Translations under genes and position numbers: made by a program | Source: Cristatella mucedo | Taxonomy: Eukaryota; Bryozoa; Phylactolaemata; Cristatellidae | Direction of reading: 5' to 3' | Length of the DNA stretch: 64,000 nucleotides | Assembly: GCA_009760855.2 (NCBI GenBank) | Contig: WPIO01000078.1 | Location: 1,336,501 to 1,400,500, forward strand | Notes under the pieces: model-generated | Told to the model about the DNA's origin: nothing | Databases searched by the model: none | What the model saw: the letters and a program-made list of their open reading frames with translations, nothing else | In this document: positions 1 through 11,525 of the stretch, piece after piece | Position numbering within the stretch: the stretch's first letter is position 1 | Layout of the letters: each line of letters starts with the position of its first letter

Positions 1-538
1 TGAGAGTGTCTATCCTTAAACACGTGACTCGAAAAAAGTACACCATCGTTGAATAATGAATTTAATAAGTTTTATGGAGTAAATGACTCAACTGCAGAAC
101 TCACTGGCTACATCAACTTGCAATGTTTTTTGTCATCCTTTGATCGTTAACTGGAGGTTTGCGTGCCTTGAATGTGGTTTGGTTACGCCGAGGATTAGTT
201 TTATCAAAGCGAATTTACGCTGACTGAAAAATTACGAAACTGTCTTTTCAGGAATAGTACACCACATTTTAGAACCTAATTGGTCAAAATATTACGAAGC
301 TTTAAATACGTAAGTGCGATAACAGAGGTGGTGTTGAATTTTGTTAGCAACGAAATCATTACTTATGAAAAGGATGCAACGACTATACCGCTTCAGTCAA
401 AAGAATTGGGCAGGAAGCATGCAGTAGCACAGCAGTACTCACTTGATACCACTTATGTTTGTCAGCTTCATGTTAAGTTGGAATCTTATCATGCATTCTA
501 GAACGACCCCTGTATTCTAAAAATACGAATATAATAAG
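1..538. other. unassigned sequence
   Basis: I see no recognisable gene, repeat or element here. A 73-codon open frame at 280-501 (+) has no motif I recognise and is probably chance. Confidence 0.5.
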
Positions 539-1092
539 TTTGCATAGTGTCCCTTTGGAATTATTCTGTTTCTAAGAAATCTACATATGCTGTAAAGGAA
601 ACTTGATCTAACGGTTAGTAAAATCATGAACAGTGTCAACAAGCATAATGTGGTAACAGGTAACATGCATAGTGTCAGCATATACATATGAGTAGTTGTA
701 GCACGCACAAATATCAGCATAAATAAGCACACGAATGAAAAATCCCAAGGACCCAGCTAATGCTGTGAGAAACAGTTGCAATTTTTAGCTTCTTTTTAAA
801 TGTCAAGTCAGGGGATATTGTGACGTCAGTCGGGTGTGAGTTCCAGGCTTTAGGACTCTAAGAATTAAAGGCATGGTTCCCAAAGGATTAGAAGTTTTCT
901 CGGGGCATAGCTAAGCGATTGTAGTCGGAAAAGCTGGTGGGCTGATACTTAGTCTGTTGGTTCAGTAGCTCTGATAGGTAGGCCTGAGCCAGAGTAAGAA
1001 GTGACCCAAAAGTGGGTATCAGAACCTTGAAGTCGATACGCTGCCTGATTGGGAGCGAGTACAGGTCAGCCAGAAGTTTTTTAATGTGGCAA
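539..1092 (-). mobile_element. LINE-B 3' part, outer copy, first half
   Basis: This is the 3' end and C-terminal RT region of a LINE-B copy, read on the minus strand. It aligns by eye with the minus copies at 17838-18535 and 50000-50700, through the 3' UTR and the block encoding WNSLP-like and LPI-QRI-FKVL-like residues. It stops abruptly at 1092 and resumes at 1511, because another LINE-B (1093-1510) sits inside it. Many stops; no function expected. Confidence 0.75.
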
Positions 1093-1510
1093 TTCATTCT
1101 CTGGCTCCAGCCTGCCTTTCACGAATACTCCCCCACCAAGCGAAGAATCGCACACCGTGCTTTTCCAACTCAAAATCATTTAGCCATACCTCGTACGAAC
1201 CCCAAAACTGTTGGAGACCGTACCTCTAGTTCGTATGCTCCCAAAGCCTGGAATTCACTACCGACGCACTTTACAACGTCCTATTACATGACACCATTTA
1301 AAAAGAACCTTAAAACGCACCTGTTTATTGCAGCATTCGGTGGGTCTAAGTGAGTTTCCCTTGTACGCATGTACCGGCTTACACTATGCCTGCTGCTTGC
1401 GGATGTTACCAATAATTTTAGTAATGCTTTCTATACAGCATCTGTAAAGTGCCTAGAGAGAAATTCAGTTCTCTGAGATCGCTGTACGCACGTATTATTA
1501 TTATTCTTGT
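1093..1510 (+). mobile_element. LINE-B 3' end nested in opposite orientation
   Basis: A 5'-truncated LINE-B copy. Its frame at about 1093-1353 encodes the typical C-terminal block after the RT domain (KTVGDRTSSSYAPKAWNSLP, then KKNLKTHLF). A 3' UTR with the conserved terminal hairpin follows, then a short (ATT)n tail at about 1493-1507. It interrupts the minus-strand copy at 539-1092/1511-1975. The uninterrupted target at 18366 reads gatgtggcaactgc, so the join is at the caa. Confidence 0.8.
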
Positions 1511-1975
1511 AACTGCAATGCTCACAACAGACAAGCCTAGCTGCAGAGGTTATAATAAAGGTTTGCACCAAATATAAGCACCGACTGTACAGGCCGGTAG
1601 ACCAGCAAACAGTGAGTTAAAGAAGTCGAGACGAGATGTCTCAAATGCATCGACCAATTTGGATTTCGTATCCCTGTATACGCAAGCAAGAGTTGTAAGA
1701 TTTTCCAGTATCAGAAAGTAGGCGGACTTTGCTGTGGAACAGATGCGGTCGTGCAGAGAAATGTTACTGTGTAGCAGGACATTTAGATTTTGTGCAGAGG
1801 CTACTAGATAGGCTGCTCGCAGAGCCAATTTTGATTGCTAATATTTCCAATATCCGAGTCACACTTGGTTTTCCTGTAAGTAGCACGTTGGTCATATATC
1901 TTCCTTTAATTTTTGAAGTTTTACCGCTTTCCAAGTTTGAGTGTCAGCGATAGCAACGGAGTTGAGAGAACTTGT
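1511..1975 (-). mobile_element. LINE-B, outer copy, second half (RT region)
   Basis: Continuation of the minus-strand LINE-B broken at 1092. It matches 50700-51140 in order (the ctgcaatgct...agacaagcctagctgcag start, then the thumb-domain region). The coding frame is heavily broken. The match fades after about 1975; 1976-2125 is unassigned. Confidence 0.7.
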
Positions 1976-2125
1976 GACGCGCTGAATGGCTGGAAGGCAT
2001 CGAAGAATACATACAGCTGCATTTCGTGTGCATAAAAGCGAGAGCAAAGGTGCGAAGCAAAAAATAATTAGGAATAATAGATGCTCGAAATGAATATACA
2101 CCGCAGAAAAAAAAGTAAAAATTGT

Positions 2126-2205
2126 CATTATAATAATGCACTTGATAAAGCGCCCTCAGATAACTCAATCTCTTTCTAGGCGCTTATATTTGCTGCAAGG
2201 GGACA
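2126..2205 (-). mobile_element. LINE-B 3' terminal stub
   Basis: Only the last 80 bases of a LINE-B copy: an (ATT)n-derived tail, then the terminal hairpin (gcgccctcag...ctaggcgc on the plus strand). Such stubs are the usual result of extreme 5' truncation during target-primed reverse transcription. Confidence 0.75.
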
Positions 2206-3190
2206 AATTAATATATCACCTAAAAGAAATAAATACTTTTAATTCACTTTAAATGGGTATGCTGAAAAGGAAACGTGTGTGCCAGCTAGTGATAGCCTGC
2301 ACATTGTAGAAAAGTAGTACCGAGTGATTCCAACGAGTATGCAGGCGCGCGTGTGGGGGCATGAGAGGGCTCTGCGACTTGAAAGAAAAACGAGGGCCCC
2401 ACGTGACGAAGCACCGGAAGTTTGGGTTGCAAGAATAGCTGACGCAGGCGGACGGGCGTCGTTCCTAGTAAGACGTAGGTCGCAGGAGTAGGTCGGAAGC
2501 TCCATTCGAAAAGAAAAAGAAAAGGGAATAGCATCTGCTAATGGCGCCTGATTGGCGGCACATATGAAGTGGCCACTGCTAGTCGTTTTTAAATTAGAGA
2601 TGTGGCAGAGTCTCGGGCGTCAGCAAATCCCTTAGAAACTGAATGCTTTAAAACAGGTTGTTCCGCCGATGGACGCGTCAAAACAGGCAGCAACGCTCTA
2701 TAAATTTCAACCGGAAATTCAAGCGCGACTTCCAGATCGCATCTTGCGGATTCAGTTGAAACCTTGACGCAATCTCATGCACTGACCTCGTCTTGAAAGT
2801 TTAAACTCGAAGGGTTTCTTGAAAGTTCGAAACGACTCGCTCGTGTCACTTGAAAATCAGCCGCCATTTAGAGGTTGGCAGTTCTCCAAAGAAATAGCCT
2901 ATGCCGTCACAGTGCTACATTTTTAACTTCGATCGGACGTTACGATAAACGCCAGAGATTTCCCGAGCCGATCAGCGGGTAGATAATTTTTATTTCCATG
3001 TCTTTTTGTCAATCTGCGAACGGAGTCAAAGCGCCACCTTGCGGTTCATATATTTTGCAAGGATCGGAATCCGTCGCTCTTCCCGATACGTTCACGCCGA
3101 TCTGCCGCATAGAGCTGCACTGTAGTCGGCCGGTTCTATGCCAACTCTGCCAATGGATCCGGTCCGGCTGCGCTTGTGCCAGTATAGTAG
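2206..3190. other. unassigned sequence
   Basis: No gene or known repeat recognised. It holds only short overlapping frames on both strands, without motifs. Confidence 0.5.
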
Positions 3191-3194
3191 CGAC

Positions 3195-3352
3195 TGGGTT
3201 CGGTGCTAGCACTTTACGACCCAGGTATTTGGTTCGACTCCTGCAGCAGACGATTCAACTCCTTAGTGCTCACTGCCAGCGGAAATAATAACGGCAAAGG
3301 CTCTACTGCTCCTTTAAAAAATGAGGCTGTTGAATCAGTCAATCGTTCGTTT
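3195..3352 (+). mobile_element. SINE-1, degenerate copy
   Basis: A tRNA-derived SINE. The box B promoter ggttcgactcc is at 3231-3241. The body and 3' end (gccagcggaaataa, aaggctctactgctc, gaggctgttgaatcag) match the clearer copy at 41385-41565. Box A is eroded. Confidence 0.65.
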
Positions 3353-3449
3353 AATTTAATTTTGACTTGAATTTATTGGCTAGATTCTGCATAGTTGATC
3401 GAAAACCGAGGAGAGGTAACTCCACTGCTTCTCGGCAGCAGCGTCCGAA

Positions 3450-6190
3450 GTAATGTAATGTAATGTACATTAATATAACGCAATGTAATTTAATGTAATA
3501 CAATTTAATGTAAAACAATTATTTCCGCCGGTGACTCTACAAAGCCGCAGAGATTATATGGGTGTCATGCTGGGGGAGTGTTTTTTATATCCCACTCGAA
3601 GCCTAAGCAGCTTTTAAAGAACAGGCCATCCAAGCTCTTTAAGCAATGGAGTCACGAAGTCAAACCTCTGGGATTAATAAGCTATCCTTGCAGACATATT
3701 GATCACCAGCTGCGAAGGCACAGTGGCTTTTTTCGATAGCCCAGCCAAAGGGAAAAATACAATAATCCAGCCATCGATACAAAACCAAGGAGCCAGTTTA
3801 ATTTTTTGCAAGCCACGGTGGAAGAAAGTTCCTAATCTTAGACTGCGACCGGACGCGATGGTTGGCTGTGGAAGCAGTTTTCTTAACGAAACTTTCAAAA
3901 TTTAGGGGGTGGCAAAGACGAAACCTAAATCATGAGCACGCGATGACGGTCGCACGGCAGCGTCACCAATTAAAATAGCCAAGCCTTCTAGTCCAGCCAC
4001 ATGCTTGGAGTGTCCCAGGTGTAGCAGTTCCATTTTATCATTGCGTAGTTAAGGGAAATTTGCCGACACCCCGGGTTGAATGTGTGCAAAGCCAGCATAG
4101 CTTTTTCAGCCTCTGCAACAGACTCTGACGATTTAAATGACAAAAACAGCTGAGTATCGTCAGTATAAAAGGGATAGCCTAATCCCTGGACCCGAATTTC
4201 ATTTGCCAGAGGTAAAATATAAATTGAGAGAGAAGAGCAATGGACCAAGGGTGGACCTTTAATGGACTGCACAGGTAACAAACCGAGGTTTGTTCTCAAA
4301 CGTTCACACCGGATATCTTGGTCAATAGTATCGAAAGCAGCTGACAGATATAGCAGCGCTAGAAGAGTGACATTCCGGTCATCGTTTCTGCATAGAATGT
4401 TTTTGTTTATATGGAGGAGAGCAGTTTCAGTGGAGTGCTGCCACTTAAACCCAGACTGCAATTTTCTGAAAATTCAGCTTTTTTAATGTTTCCTACGAGC
4501 CACTCAGAGCCGAATCTTTTTAGGTATCTTTGACAAAAAAGAAGGGAAAGTTGGCCATAGTTTGCAAGGACCTCAGTGTCGAATCCAGTTTTTTTTACCT
4601 ACCAGTCTAACGATGACCAATTTGAAAGACTTTGGTACAACACCTTTTTACAGAGAAGTACTGGGAATCTCGGAAAAGGCTGGGCTAAGTTTGTTAGCCA
4701 GCGAAGACTGCAGAGGAGCCGGTATTGGGTCTTCAGGAGATAAGCTCTTTTACTAGCCCTTATTAAGGTAGCACGTTGCATGCAGAAACCTCAAAAAATC
4801 CCTGAAGAAAGATCACAGGTTGCGATTCAACAATTGCTTCAGTCGGAATAGGCTCTATAAAGACAAGAATTTGGACGGTTCTTTTAGCGAAGAATGCTCA
4901 AAACCTGCCGGCCGAGCCAGTAGTATATGGGGAGTTAGGTCTTTCATAATTGGCCAGTAAGTTGTTTGCTGTCTCATAAATTCATTTTGGGTCTGACTGA
5001 CCGAACTTTAGTTTTCGAGTGATGAAAGAAGCCCTGGCTTTTTTGAGCTTCCTGGTACAAAATTTGAATACATCTTTTAAATTGAGCAGATCTTCATCAG
5101 ACCAAGACTTTTTAAAATGGCGTTCAAGAATGCGCTTAATACGGCCAATCTTTAGAAGTTGTTTCATAAATTGAAAGGAGTCTCCGGGACTCTATACACG
5201 AACAGAATGAGCAGGATCACACTCGTCAAGGGCAATAGCAGCTGTCATTTTCATTGCATCATTAGGGTATCAAGGCTGTCGGTAAAGTCTGTGTGCAGAT
5301 CAAGAAGACCGGCATTACATACTGATTAAAAAAATTATTTCTTGGACAATGCTTTTTCAGTTACATTGTAGGACAAACTCGATGTTACCCTGTACGTACA
5401 AAGGAGCAGGAACAGTAAACGAGACCAAGCAATGATCTGAGGTGGTCAGTGGGCGCACAATGAGGTCAGTGGGCCAGACATCCTTAGTGATAATGAGATC
5501 CTGGATATAGCTGTGAACGCGAATGGTATAGTTAACTTGTCAGACCATACCAAAGTTATCCAGACAGTCAAGAAATTAGTGGACCTGACTGCTGCTAGCG
5601 TTGTCGACGTGAATTTTTGTTGAAGTCTTCTGCAATTAGTAGCGGCCTATCGCACACACATATATTAGTGGGGAACTCCGAAAACCTTTGTAAAACCAGT
5701 GTAGACATCCAGAAGGAGGTCGGTGTATCACAACAGAGAGAGGCATGGTCTTTGATGAGGACCTAATGGCAACTGATTCAATCGATAGCCCGCATTAAAA
5801 GTGCAGGTCTTAATAGTAAACGATTCATGAGCAGCACTAGCAACCCTGCCACTAACCTTATCAGATCGCATTGACTGAAAGAATTAAAGCCAGGGTGATG
5901 TGGTTTCAGACATACAGCAACCAGAGCAGGGCGTAATTCACGTCTTGGTCAGCAGAAGTGCGTCTAGCTGCACTTGGACAGCGTGGTCGTAGATGAGTAA
6001 ACCCTTGGTTTTATCAAGCGGACATTTAACGGACGGAATTTCAGAGGTTGTCCCGTAACTGTGACGCCAATTAAGTTGCTCGCATTCTTGTCGGCTTGTA
6101 GCTGGTCCAGCAGATGCCACCCCTTCGAATTCAAATTAAACCTTAGTAACCGTCGCCATTCGACTTTTCGTAACACGGTGAGGCACGGCT
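3450..6190 (-). mobile_element. LINE-A, near-full-length degenerate copy
   Basis: A minus-strand non-LTR retrotransposon of the L2/CR1-like group. The plus-strand order is: a (taatg)n-derived tail at about 3450-3520, a shortened 3' UTR, the RT region (best frame 3988-4461), the linker (about 4980-5170), and the EN region up to about 6180. The RT frame shows HSTETALL, LSAAFDTID and a polymerase box reading YTDD, where the better copy at 19229-22725 has YADD; both catalytic aspartates remain. Part of the 3' coding region present in the better copy is missing here. Frameshifts and stops make it inactive. Confidence 0.85.
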
Positions 6191-6209
6191 AGTGTGCTAC
6201 TACCACAAC

Positions 6210-7800
6210 GAATGCTAACACTGACCTGCACGATATCAGTTGACTGGAATCTGTTATTATTTTCCAAATATACAGCACAAAGGATGAATTATCGTGCATT
6301 CTTATTGCTTTGGCACGTCAGGTTTGTCATATATACTTTATCAAAGATCGGGTGCACTTTATCACCAAGCATTATGCATAGTGATATGGGCTTTCTTAAA
6401 GTTTACTTTTTACACTCAATGCCATGAATACTGATTGCTATTTTTCAGAGTAGTTAGCTACTTTGTTGGCTGACATAGTTCTTTAAATCAACGGATATTT
6501 GTGATTTTGGATTTCGGCCAAGGGATTTCTAGAAATCTCGAATATATTCTGCAGCACCTTCAGGAGATTCTCAACAAAAGAGCAGCGGCTACCGATGACA
6601 ACATTCATCAAACAGTGCTATCATACCTACTTGAATGCAAACAACGAGATTAAGATAAGACACGGGCATCACATACGGTGTGCAGGCCGCTTGTAGAAAC
6701 TTTCAGACAATTGATTTAAAGTTAAAAGCAGATATATGCCACTTGGAGTACCGGTGATTTTAGAGAAGATACTGCTATTGTTATTCCTGCATTATTAACA
6801 TGCAGGTCTCCAGAAAGAAGAATCAGCAAACAATTGAATATCGTAATCCACCGTCAAGGATGCGACATGTACAACACAGCGATGAGGTGAGAGTTCGTGT
6901 TGCAACTGTTACACTTGATGATATATTGACTGACTGAGATTCTAGATCAACTGATGGTGATTTTGATGACAAATATGATGCTTTGGATCTACCTATACCT
7001 CAACTATTGTCCTAATCTGAGCTTGATGATTTAGAGAGAGAGCTCGACCTGTCCTCAGAGCCGGCTGAACTCCTCTGTTCTTGATAATAAGAGAGAAATT
7101 TTTTTGTGGACGGTACTACATTTTCGTGGGATAGGTAGGAGAAAAGAATTTTGTCTGTATCTTTCGACGAAGAATTCAATAGTCTATTGCAGCAAAGGCA
7201 AACATCTAGGCAACCAAATGGAAGATACTAAAATCCAACTGAGTGGAGATAAAGCGGTAATTGGCAACAGAATGAGTAGTAAGATACATTTCCTAAGTTC
7301 TCAAGTTTACTATTTCTCATCAAATTTAAAAGCATTTAGCGGGGAACAGGGCGAGAGGTTCCATCAGCATATATAAGAAATCGAGCTTAGATATCAATGC
7401 CGCTGGAGTTTTTACTTGATGGCAGATTACTGCTGGAGCCTGAGGCATCAGAACCCAGCTGAACATCGTATCAGAAAGTCGGGAAAGAGGTAGTTTAAAA
7501 GAACTCGATAGAATTATGGAAGAATTATGCTTAAATCGTCCATAATCTACAATCTAGGTATCGACAATTTAACCATAAGGTCCTAAATGATATTTTTAGA
7601 ATTTTTTGTATTAATATATGTTATAAAATGCTGCTATTAAACTTATTAAATATTGTAAAACTTTAATGAATTAATGTGAAAGTACTGTGACATAAAAATC
7701 CATATTTACAAAAATCCTGGCGGGTTATATAAAAAGCCCTAAAAGATTCTGAAAGAGTATCCAAAATGTACTTGCGTTACAAACATATGATAACACGTTT
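6210..7800 (+). mobile_element. GERFHQDI-type dispersed element, copy 1
   Basis: This region is homologous, block by block, to 42010-45010. In broken frames it encodes NPPSRMRHVQHSDE (about 6840-6885), DDLERELDLSSEPAELL (about 7025-7078), and an uninterrupted piece KIHFLSS...GEQGERFHQHI (to 7375) followed after one stop by MADYCWSL (about 7420). I recognise these as hallmarks of a multicopy, uncharacterised animal protein family; whether it is a transposase is not established. Compared with copy 2, the central block containing NGN..S.PVAHS and CGDLKV is deleted, and the join falls near 7240-7280. The right end is cut by a LINE-A fragment at about 7800. No terminal inverted repeats were identified. 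Confidence 0.6.
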
Positions 7801-8045
7801 TTATTTGCAGGCCAGTGTAATGAGTGCTTTAGACTTACGGGTCTTGTGATTGATAGAAGAGCTGTTGACATGGCAAACACAATATGGAGGGAGATTCTTT
7901 TTGACCTGCCGAAGAAGGTATTGGATAATGGCGTCATCGCATCTTTCGCTAAGCAGGTCCCATTTTAAGTAGTATATCCGAGGACAGCGGATGAACAGTC
8001 TCAGCAAAACTATCCACGGAATACCAGAAGATATCGCGTAGAATT
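7801..8045 (-). mobile_element. LINE-A 5' fragment
   Basis: The minus strand corresponds to the start of the LINE-A coding region as seen at 22400-22620 and, on the plus strand, at 29590-29780. The shared text encodes CPRI.Y, then a block with D.L..RCD.AI..YL and INSS.I. It abuts GERFHQDI-type copy 1. Confidence 0.7.
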
Positions 8046-8735
8046 ACATTAGTATGGCGACTAAACACGGCCTGAATCGTGCTGCATTGGTGAAGACGGC
8101 TTATCAGCCGTGGAGGTGATTATTCAGCGGTCAGCAAGTGGCTGCTGCGGAATTTGCTCTAAGTCAAAAATGATAACTGCATGCAAAGCTAGCGCTGATA
8201 AGAAGGCACTCTTCATGAACTTTTGCTGCTTTCACTGTGTGGCGGAACTTAGCGGCCTAGACCCCACGCCTGAGCAAAACTCAAGGTCACGCAACTTCTC
8301 ATACAGTGCTGGCTACGCTGTGTCTGTGAGAGGTCGCCGATTGGGGGCGGCCCGTGACGCCTCGCAGCCACACGCGGCGCCTCGGGTGCCGCTCCCTGAC
8401 TCCTGCATCTCACCAATGACGATGTAGCGGCCGATTTAGTGCAGAATGAGGCGAGCATTAAAAGTGGGCGCTCATTATCACGTTGCATCGTAAGTACGGA
8501 TGTGTTGACGTAATAGTTCTTGCCTTTTACATATACCTGAAGCTAGATCGCAATGCATGTTCTCTTTATTAAATACTTTATAAATCAATTTTATATTTAC
8601 AAAGGAAATTCAAAGTGGATAAAAAGAGATTTAATTATCCTATATAATTCAATATAATGTATCCACCATCTGTAGCTCCAAAGACTCAGTAAGACAAAGT
8701 GAGCATTACACAAGAAATTATTCCACAGGACGCTC
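8046..8735. other. unassigned sequence
   Basis: No gene recognised. A GC-richer patch at 8230-8480 is open on both strands (105 and 79 codons) but has no motif and looks like a composition effect. Confidence 0.45.
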
Positions 8736-9200
8736 AATGCCTAAGTAGTTTTCAGTAAGCAAAAGGTAGCCAACAGACTTTATCTAACGCAAATAAAGAG
8801 AAAGTAAGGCGCATAGTGGAGTCAGCGGGGCAGTCGAAAAAGTGAGTAGCACGAACGTAGCAGCTCAATACGGCTGGAAAAGTTGGGGTGCAGTCGGCAG
8901 CAGGAGAATGAATTCCGTTGCAAAAGAGTTGTACAAGTTATTTAGTGCAGCGGTCTGCACTGCGTAGAGAAACATCGTCTGCCGTTAGCACTCTTTAAGC
9001 GATGGAATTGGATAGCTGATTTATTGTTCATAGAGAGAAGACCTGAGGGAACTAGAAAGCTAAAAACTGAGGTGCAGCATTTAGCATTAGGTGTAAAAAA
9101 GGCAAACAAATGGCGGCGCTTGTGAGTCAGAGCAAGAATTAGACAAAAGTATTCCCTTGCTGACTGAGAGCTAGCGCAGCTCCTCCAGCAAAGAAGACGC
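8736..9200 (-). mobile_element. LINE-A 3' part
   Basis: Matches the 3' UTR and the last coding block of LINE-A (compare 19340-19720): ggtagccaacagactt, then aagagaaagt, then the block encoding L.S..N.SAIQF on the minus strand. The (taatg)n tail is not visible. Confidence 0.75.
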
Positions 9201-9321
9201 AACCGCTGACCGCTCCGACTGATCTGTTGACCTTGGCTTTGTAGCCTAATTCATCCCCAGTCTAAGCCGAAACAAGGAATCACTAAGACTTTTAGCATTT
9301 CCCAGTAATATATAAGGAAAG

Positions 9322-9482
9322 ACTAGCTGATTAAACAGCCTCTTCTATTTAGCGACAGAAGAGCCTTTACGGCTATCACCACCGCTTGCAGCGGCAATAA
9401 AGGACCACCCACAGCAGGATTTGAACCCGCGACCTCAGAGCCGAGGTCGTGAAAAGCAACCACCTTACCTAGTGTGCCCCTA
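9322..9482 (-). mobile_element. SINE-1
   Basis: A tRNA-derived SINE on the minus strand. Box B appears as ggatttgaacc on the plus strand, and the box A region as ccttacctagtgtg. The 3' tail (agctgattaaacagcctctt on the plus strand) lies at low coordinates. It has the same body as 14577-14753 and 41385-41565. Confidence 0.85.
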
Positions 9483-9689
9483 GTCTAAGGCAGGGATTAG
9501 AAGTAGTGGTTAGCTGAAGAAATGGTCTCCATAATGAAGCCTTCAAACTTTTAGCAGTTAATCATGGAGGACCTCTAATTCCAAACACACGTTGACCAGC
9601 ACACTACAACATTTTCAGTTAGAACAGCAAAGTCTCCAGACTCTGTTCTCCAGATTTCAAGTTAGAGCTTGAAGCTTACAATGAAACTT

Positions 9690-9872
9690 ACAATGGCCAC
9701 CAGCTTGCCCGAGCAGAATCCTGAAGTGAATGCTCTCACTTTGTCTTTGTTGCATGACATAATGTCCATCGGCTACCGAATGCTGACAGAAAGCCGCTTC
9801 GGCTGTGAGTGCGAAACTGAAAACTCTCATGCGTAACACCAACATTGTCTTTGGCTTTTGTGGAATTAAAGA
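9690..9872 (+). mobile_element. LINE-A 3' end
   Basis: A plus-strand LINE-A terminus: tttgttgcatgacataatgt, the ggctaccgaatgc segment, ctcatgcgtaacacc, then ctttggcttttgtgg. Its tail is lost in a gaa-rich run at 9871-9883. Confidence 0.75.
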
Positions 9873-9890
9873 AGAAGAAGAACATTGCGC

Positions 9891-10070
9891 TACAATCGCT
9901 TCCTAAGCCCTTAATGTCGACAGGAATATAATCTCATCAACTAATATATTATAATGCGTAATGTTAAAAGAGGATATCCATTACATTAAATTGCAATCTT
10001 TTCCTAAGCCCTTAATCTCTGCAAGAATATAATCTCATCAACTAATATATTAAAATGCGCAACGTTAAAA
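9891..10070. repeat. direct duplication, about 79 bp, period 101
   Basis: Positions 9891-9969 and 9992-10070 are near-identical: cctaagcccttaat, then ggaatataatctcatcaact or its one-base variant, and so on. They are separated by about 22 bases. Neither unit matches the LINE or SINE families here. Confidence 0.8.
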
Positions 10071-11344
10071 ACAGCACGCCTAGGCACACACAAAACAGCT
10101 CTGATGCTTTTAAGATATGAAAAGGAGGTATGTTTTTCGTTTCACATCGGGCGCCGCTAGCAATTGAAGGTATGCCAGTCGGTAAAGACTTACAAGTCTA
10201 CAGATTTGAAGGAATTTTAATAAATGCCTTGAAAATTAAATTGAGGCAGGTTAGAGGCAAATTTAGAAGACCAGCGCCAGAGAAGAGAGAAGTAAGTATT
10301 TCAGACACGAGGCCTTGAGCAAAAAAAGTTGGGAGCTAAAAGAGGGTAACAGGACCTTGAAGTTGATATGTTTCTAAATGGCAAGACAGCATATGTATTA
10401 GAGAAGTTATGTAATGTGACATTTGAGATGTTCACGACAGAGACGTCTACCGGCCTAGTTCTCCACCATACCCAAGAGTATTATTGCGATCGCCAAAAAC
10501 TTCAGTTTAACACTGTAGGTGGCAACATGGTTAGATGATGCTAAAATGAACGGTGGTGTGGGAGCGTAGTAGAAGAACAAGGAGGTTGGATGAGTAGGCA
10601 GGTTAAAGGTTAGCGATTAACGGGACCAGAAAGCTTGACTGAGGATTATTAAAGCGGTTGGATGCTTGATAGGGAGTGAGTGATTTGTAGCTCAGACAGC
10701 AGTGGAGTGATCTGGCAGCTACGCTATTGACGGCAGGCGTGACTAGTTCTTACCAATAACTAGAATTTAAATATGCACGACAGTATATTTTAATTAGGTC
10801 GAGGACGTTCGTTGAATGTTATCGTGTGGTGGCGAGTATCTAATATAGGCATTGTATAAGGAGAGCAGCAAGAATAGATTCTGGAAAGCTCGTAGTGTTC
10901 TTAGAGTTTGAGATGAACCTGGATATGAGATCAATCCTGTGTGAATTTGACAGCAGGGAGAGAAATAAGGCAGAGGCAAAAAGATAAATAGATCAGGTAC
11001 TGGAGACAAGGTTAGAGGTGAGAAAGAAATGGTAAATAGTCTATTTGGGATCTGCTGTATTTGATATGGAATTACACAGAATGCTGTCAATTAATTTAAG
11101 ACAAGATAAAAAAAAAAGAGTATCAGCAGGATGACCGGCTTTGACGATAGCCTCTGCATGCATTCGTTTAGCATAGTAAATGGTTTATATCTAAGAATTT
11201 TTTTATTGGGCACCAGGGATTCAGCTTGGCCCTAACAGACTTGGCTTAGCTCGCTCGAACTTGCGTGACTTACACTATTCATAATACATGTTAGTCAATA
11301 GACATTCTATCCTGATTTGGCGTGTGCATGAGCAAGAACAATTC
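10071..11344. other. unassigned sequence with possible LINE-B traces
   Basis: Mostly featureless. The stretch 10315-10390 (accttgaagttgatatg) weakly resembles the minus-strand LINE-B RT C-terminal region, too eroded to call. The purine-rich stretch 10850-11050 gives a 98-codon minus-strand frame without motifs. Confidence 0.4.
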
Positions 11345-11525
11345 TTAGCCGAGTTAACAGCCTTGTAAATATAACGGCAGAAGAGCCTTATCGGCAACCA
11401 ACGCCGCTTCAACTTGCAGTACAGGAATGCTCCAATTCGAATGATCGCTCGGGATTTGAACCCACGACATTGGTCGTGTACAGCGATCACCTTACCTCCT
11501 GTGCTATAATGGGCCCAGTGAGAAC
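11345..11525 (-). mobile_element. SINE-1
   Basis: Minus-strand copy. Box B appears as gggatttgaaccc on the plus strand (about 11452-11464), and box A as caccttacctcctgtgc. The body has accgctt-like and agaagagcct-like blocks as in the other SINE-1 copies, but diverged. Confidence 0.8.
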
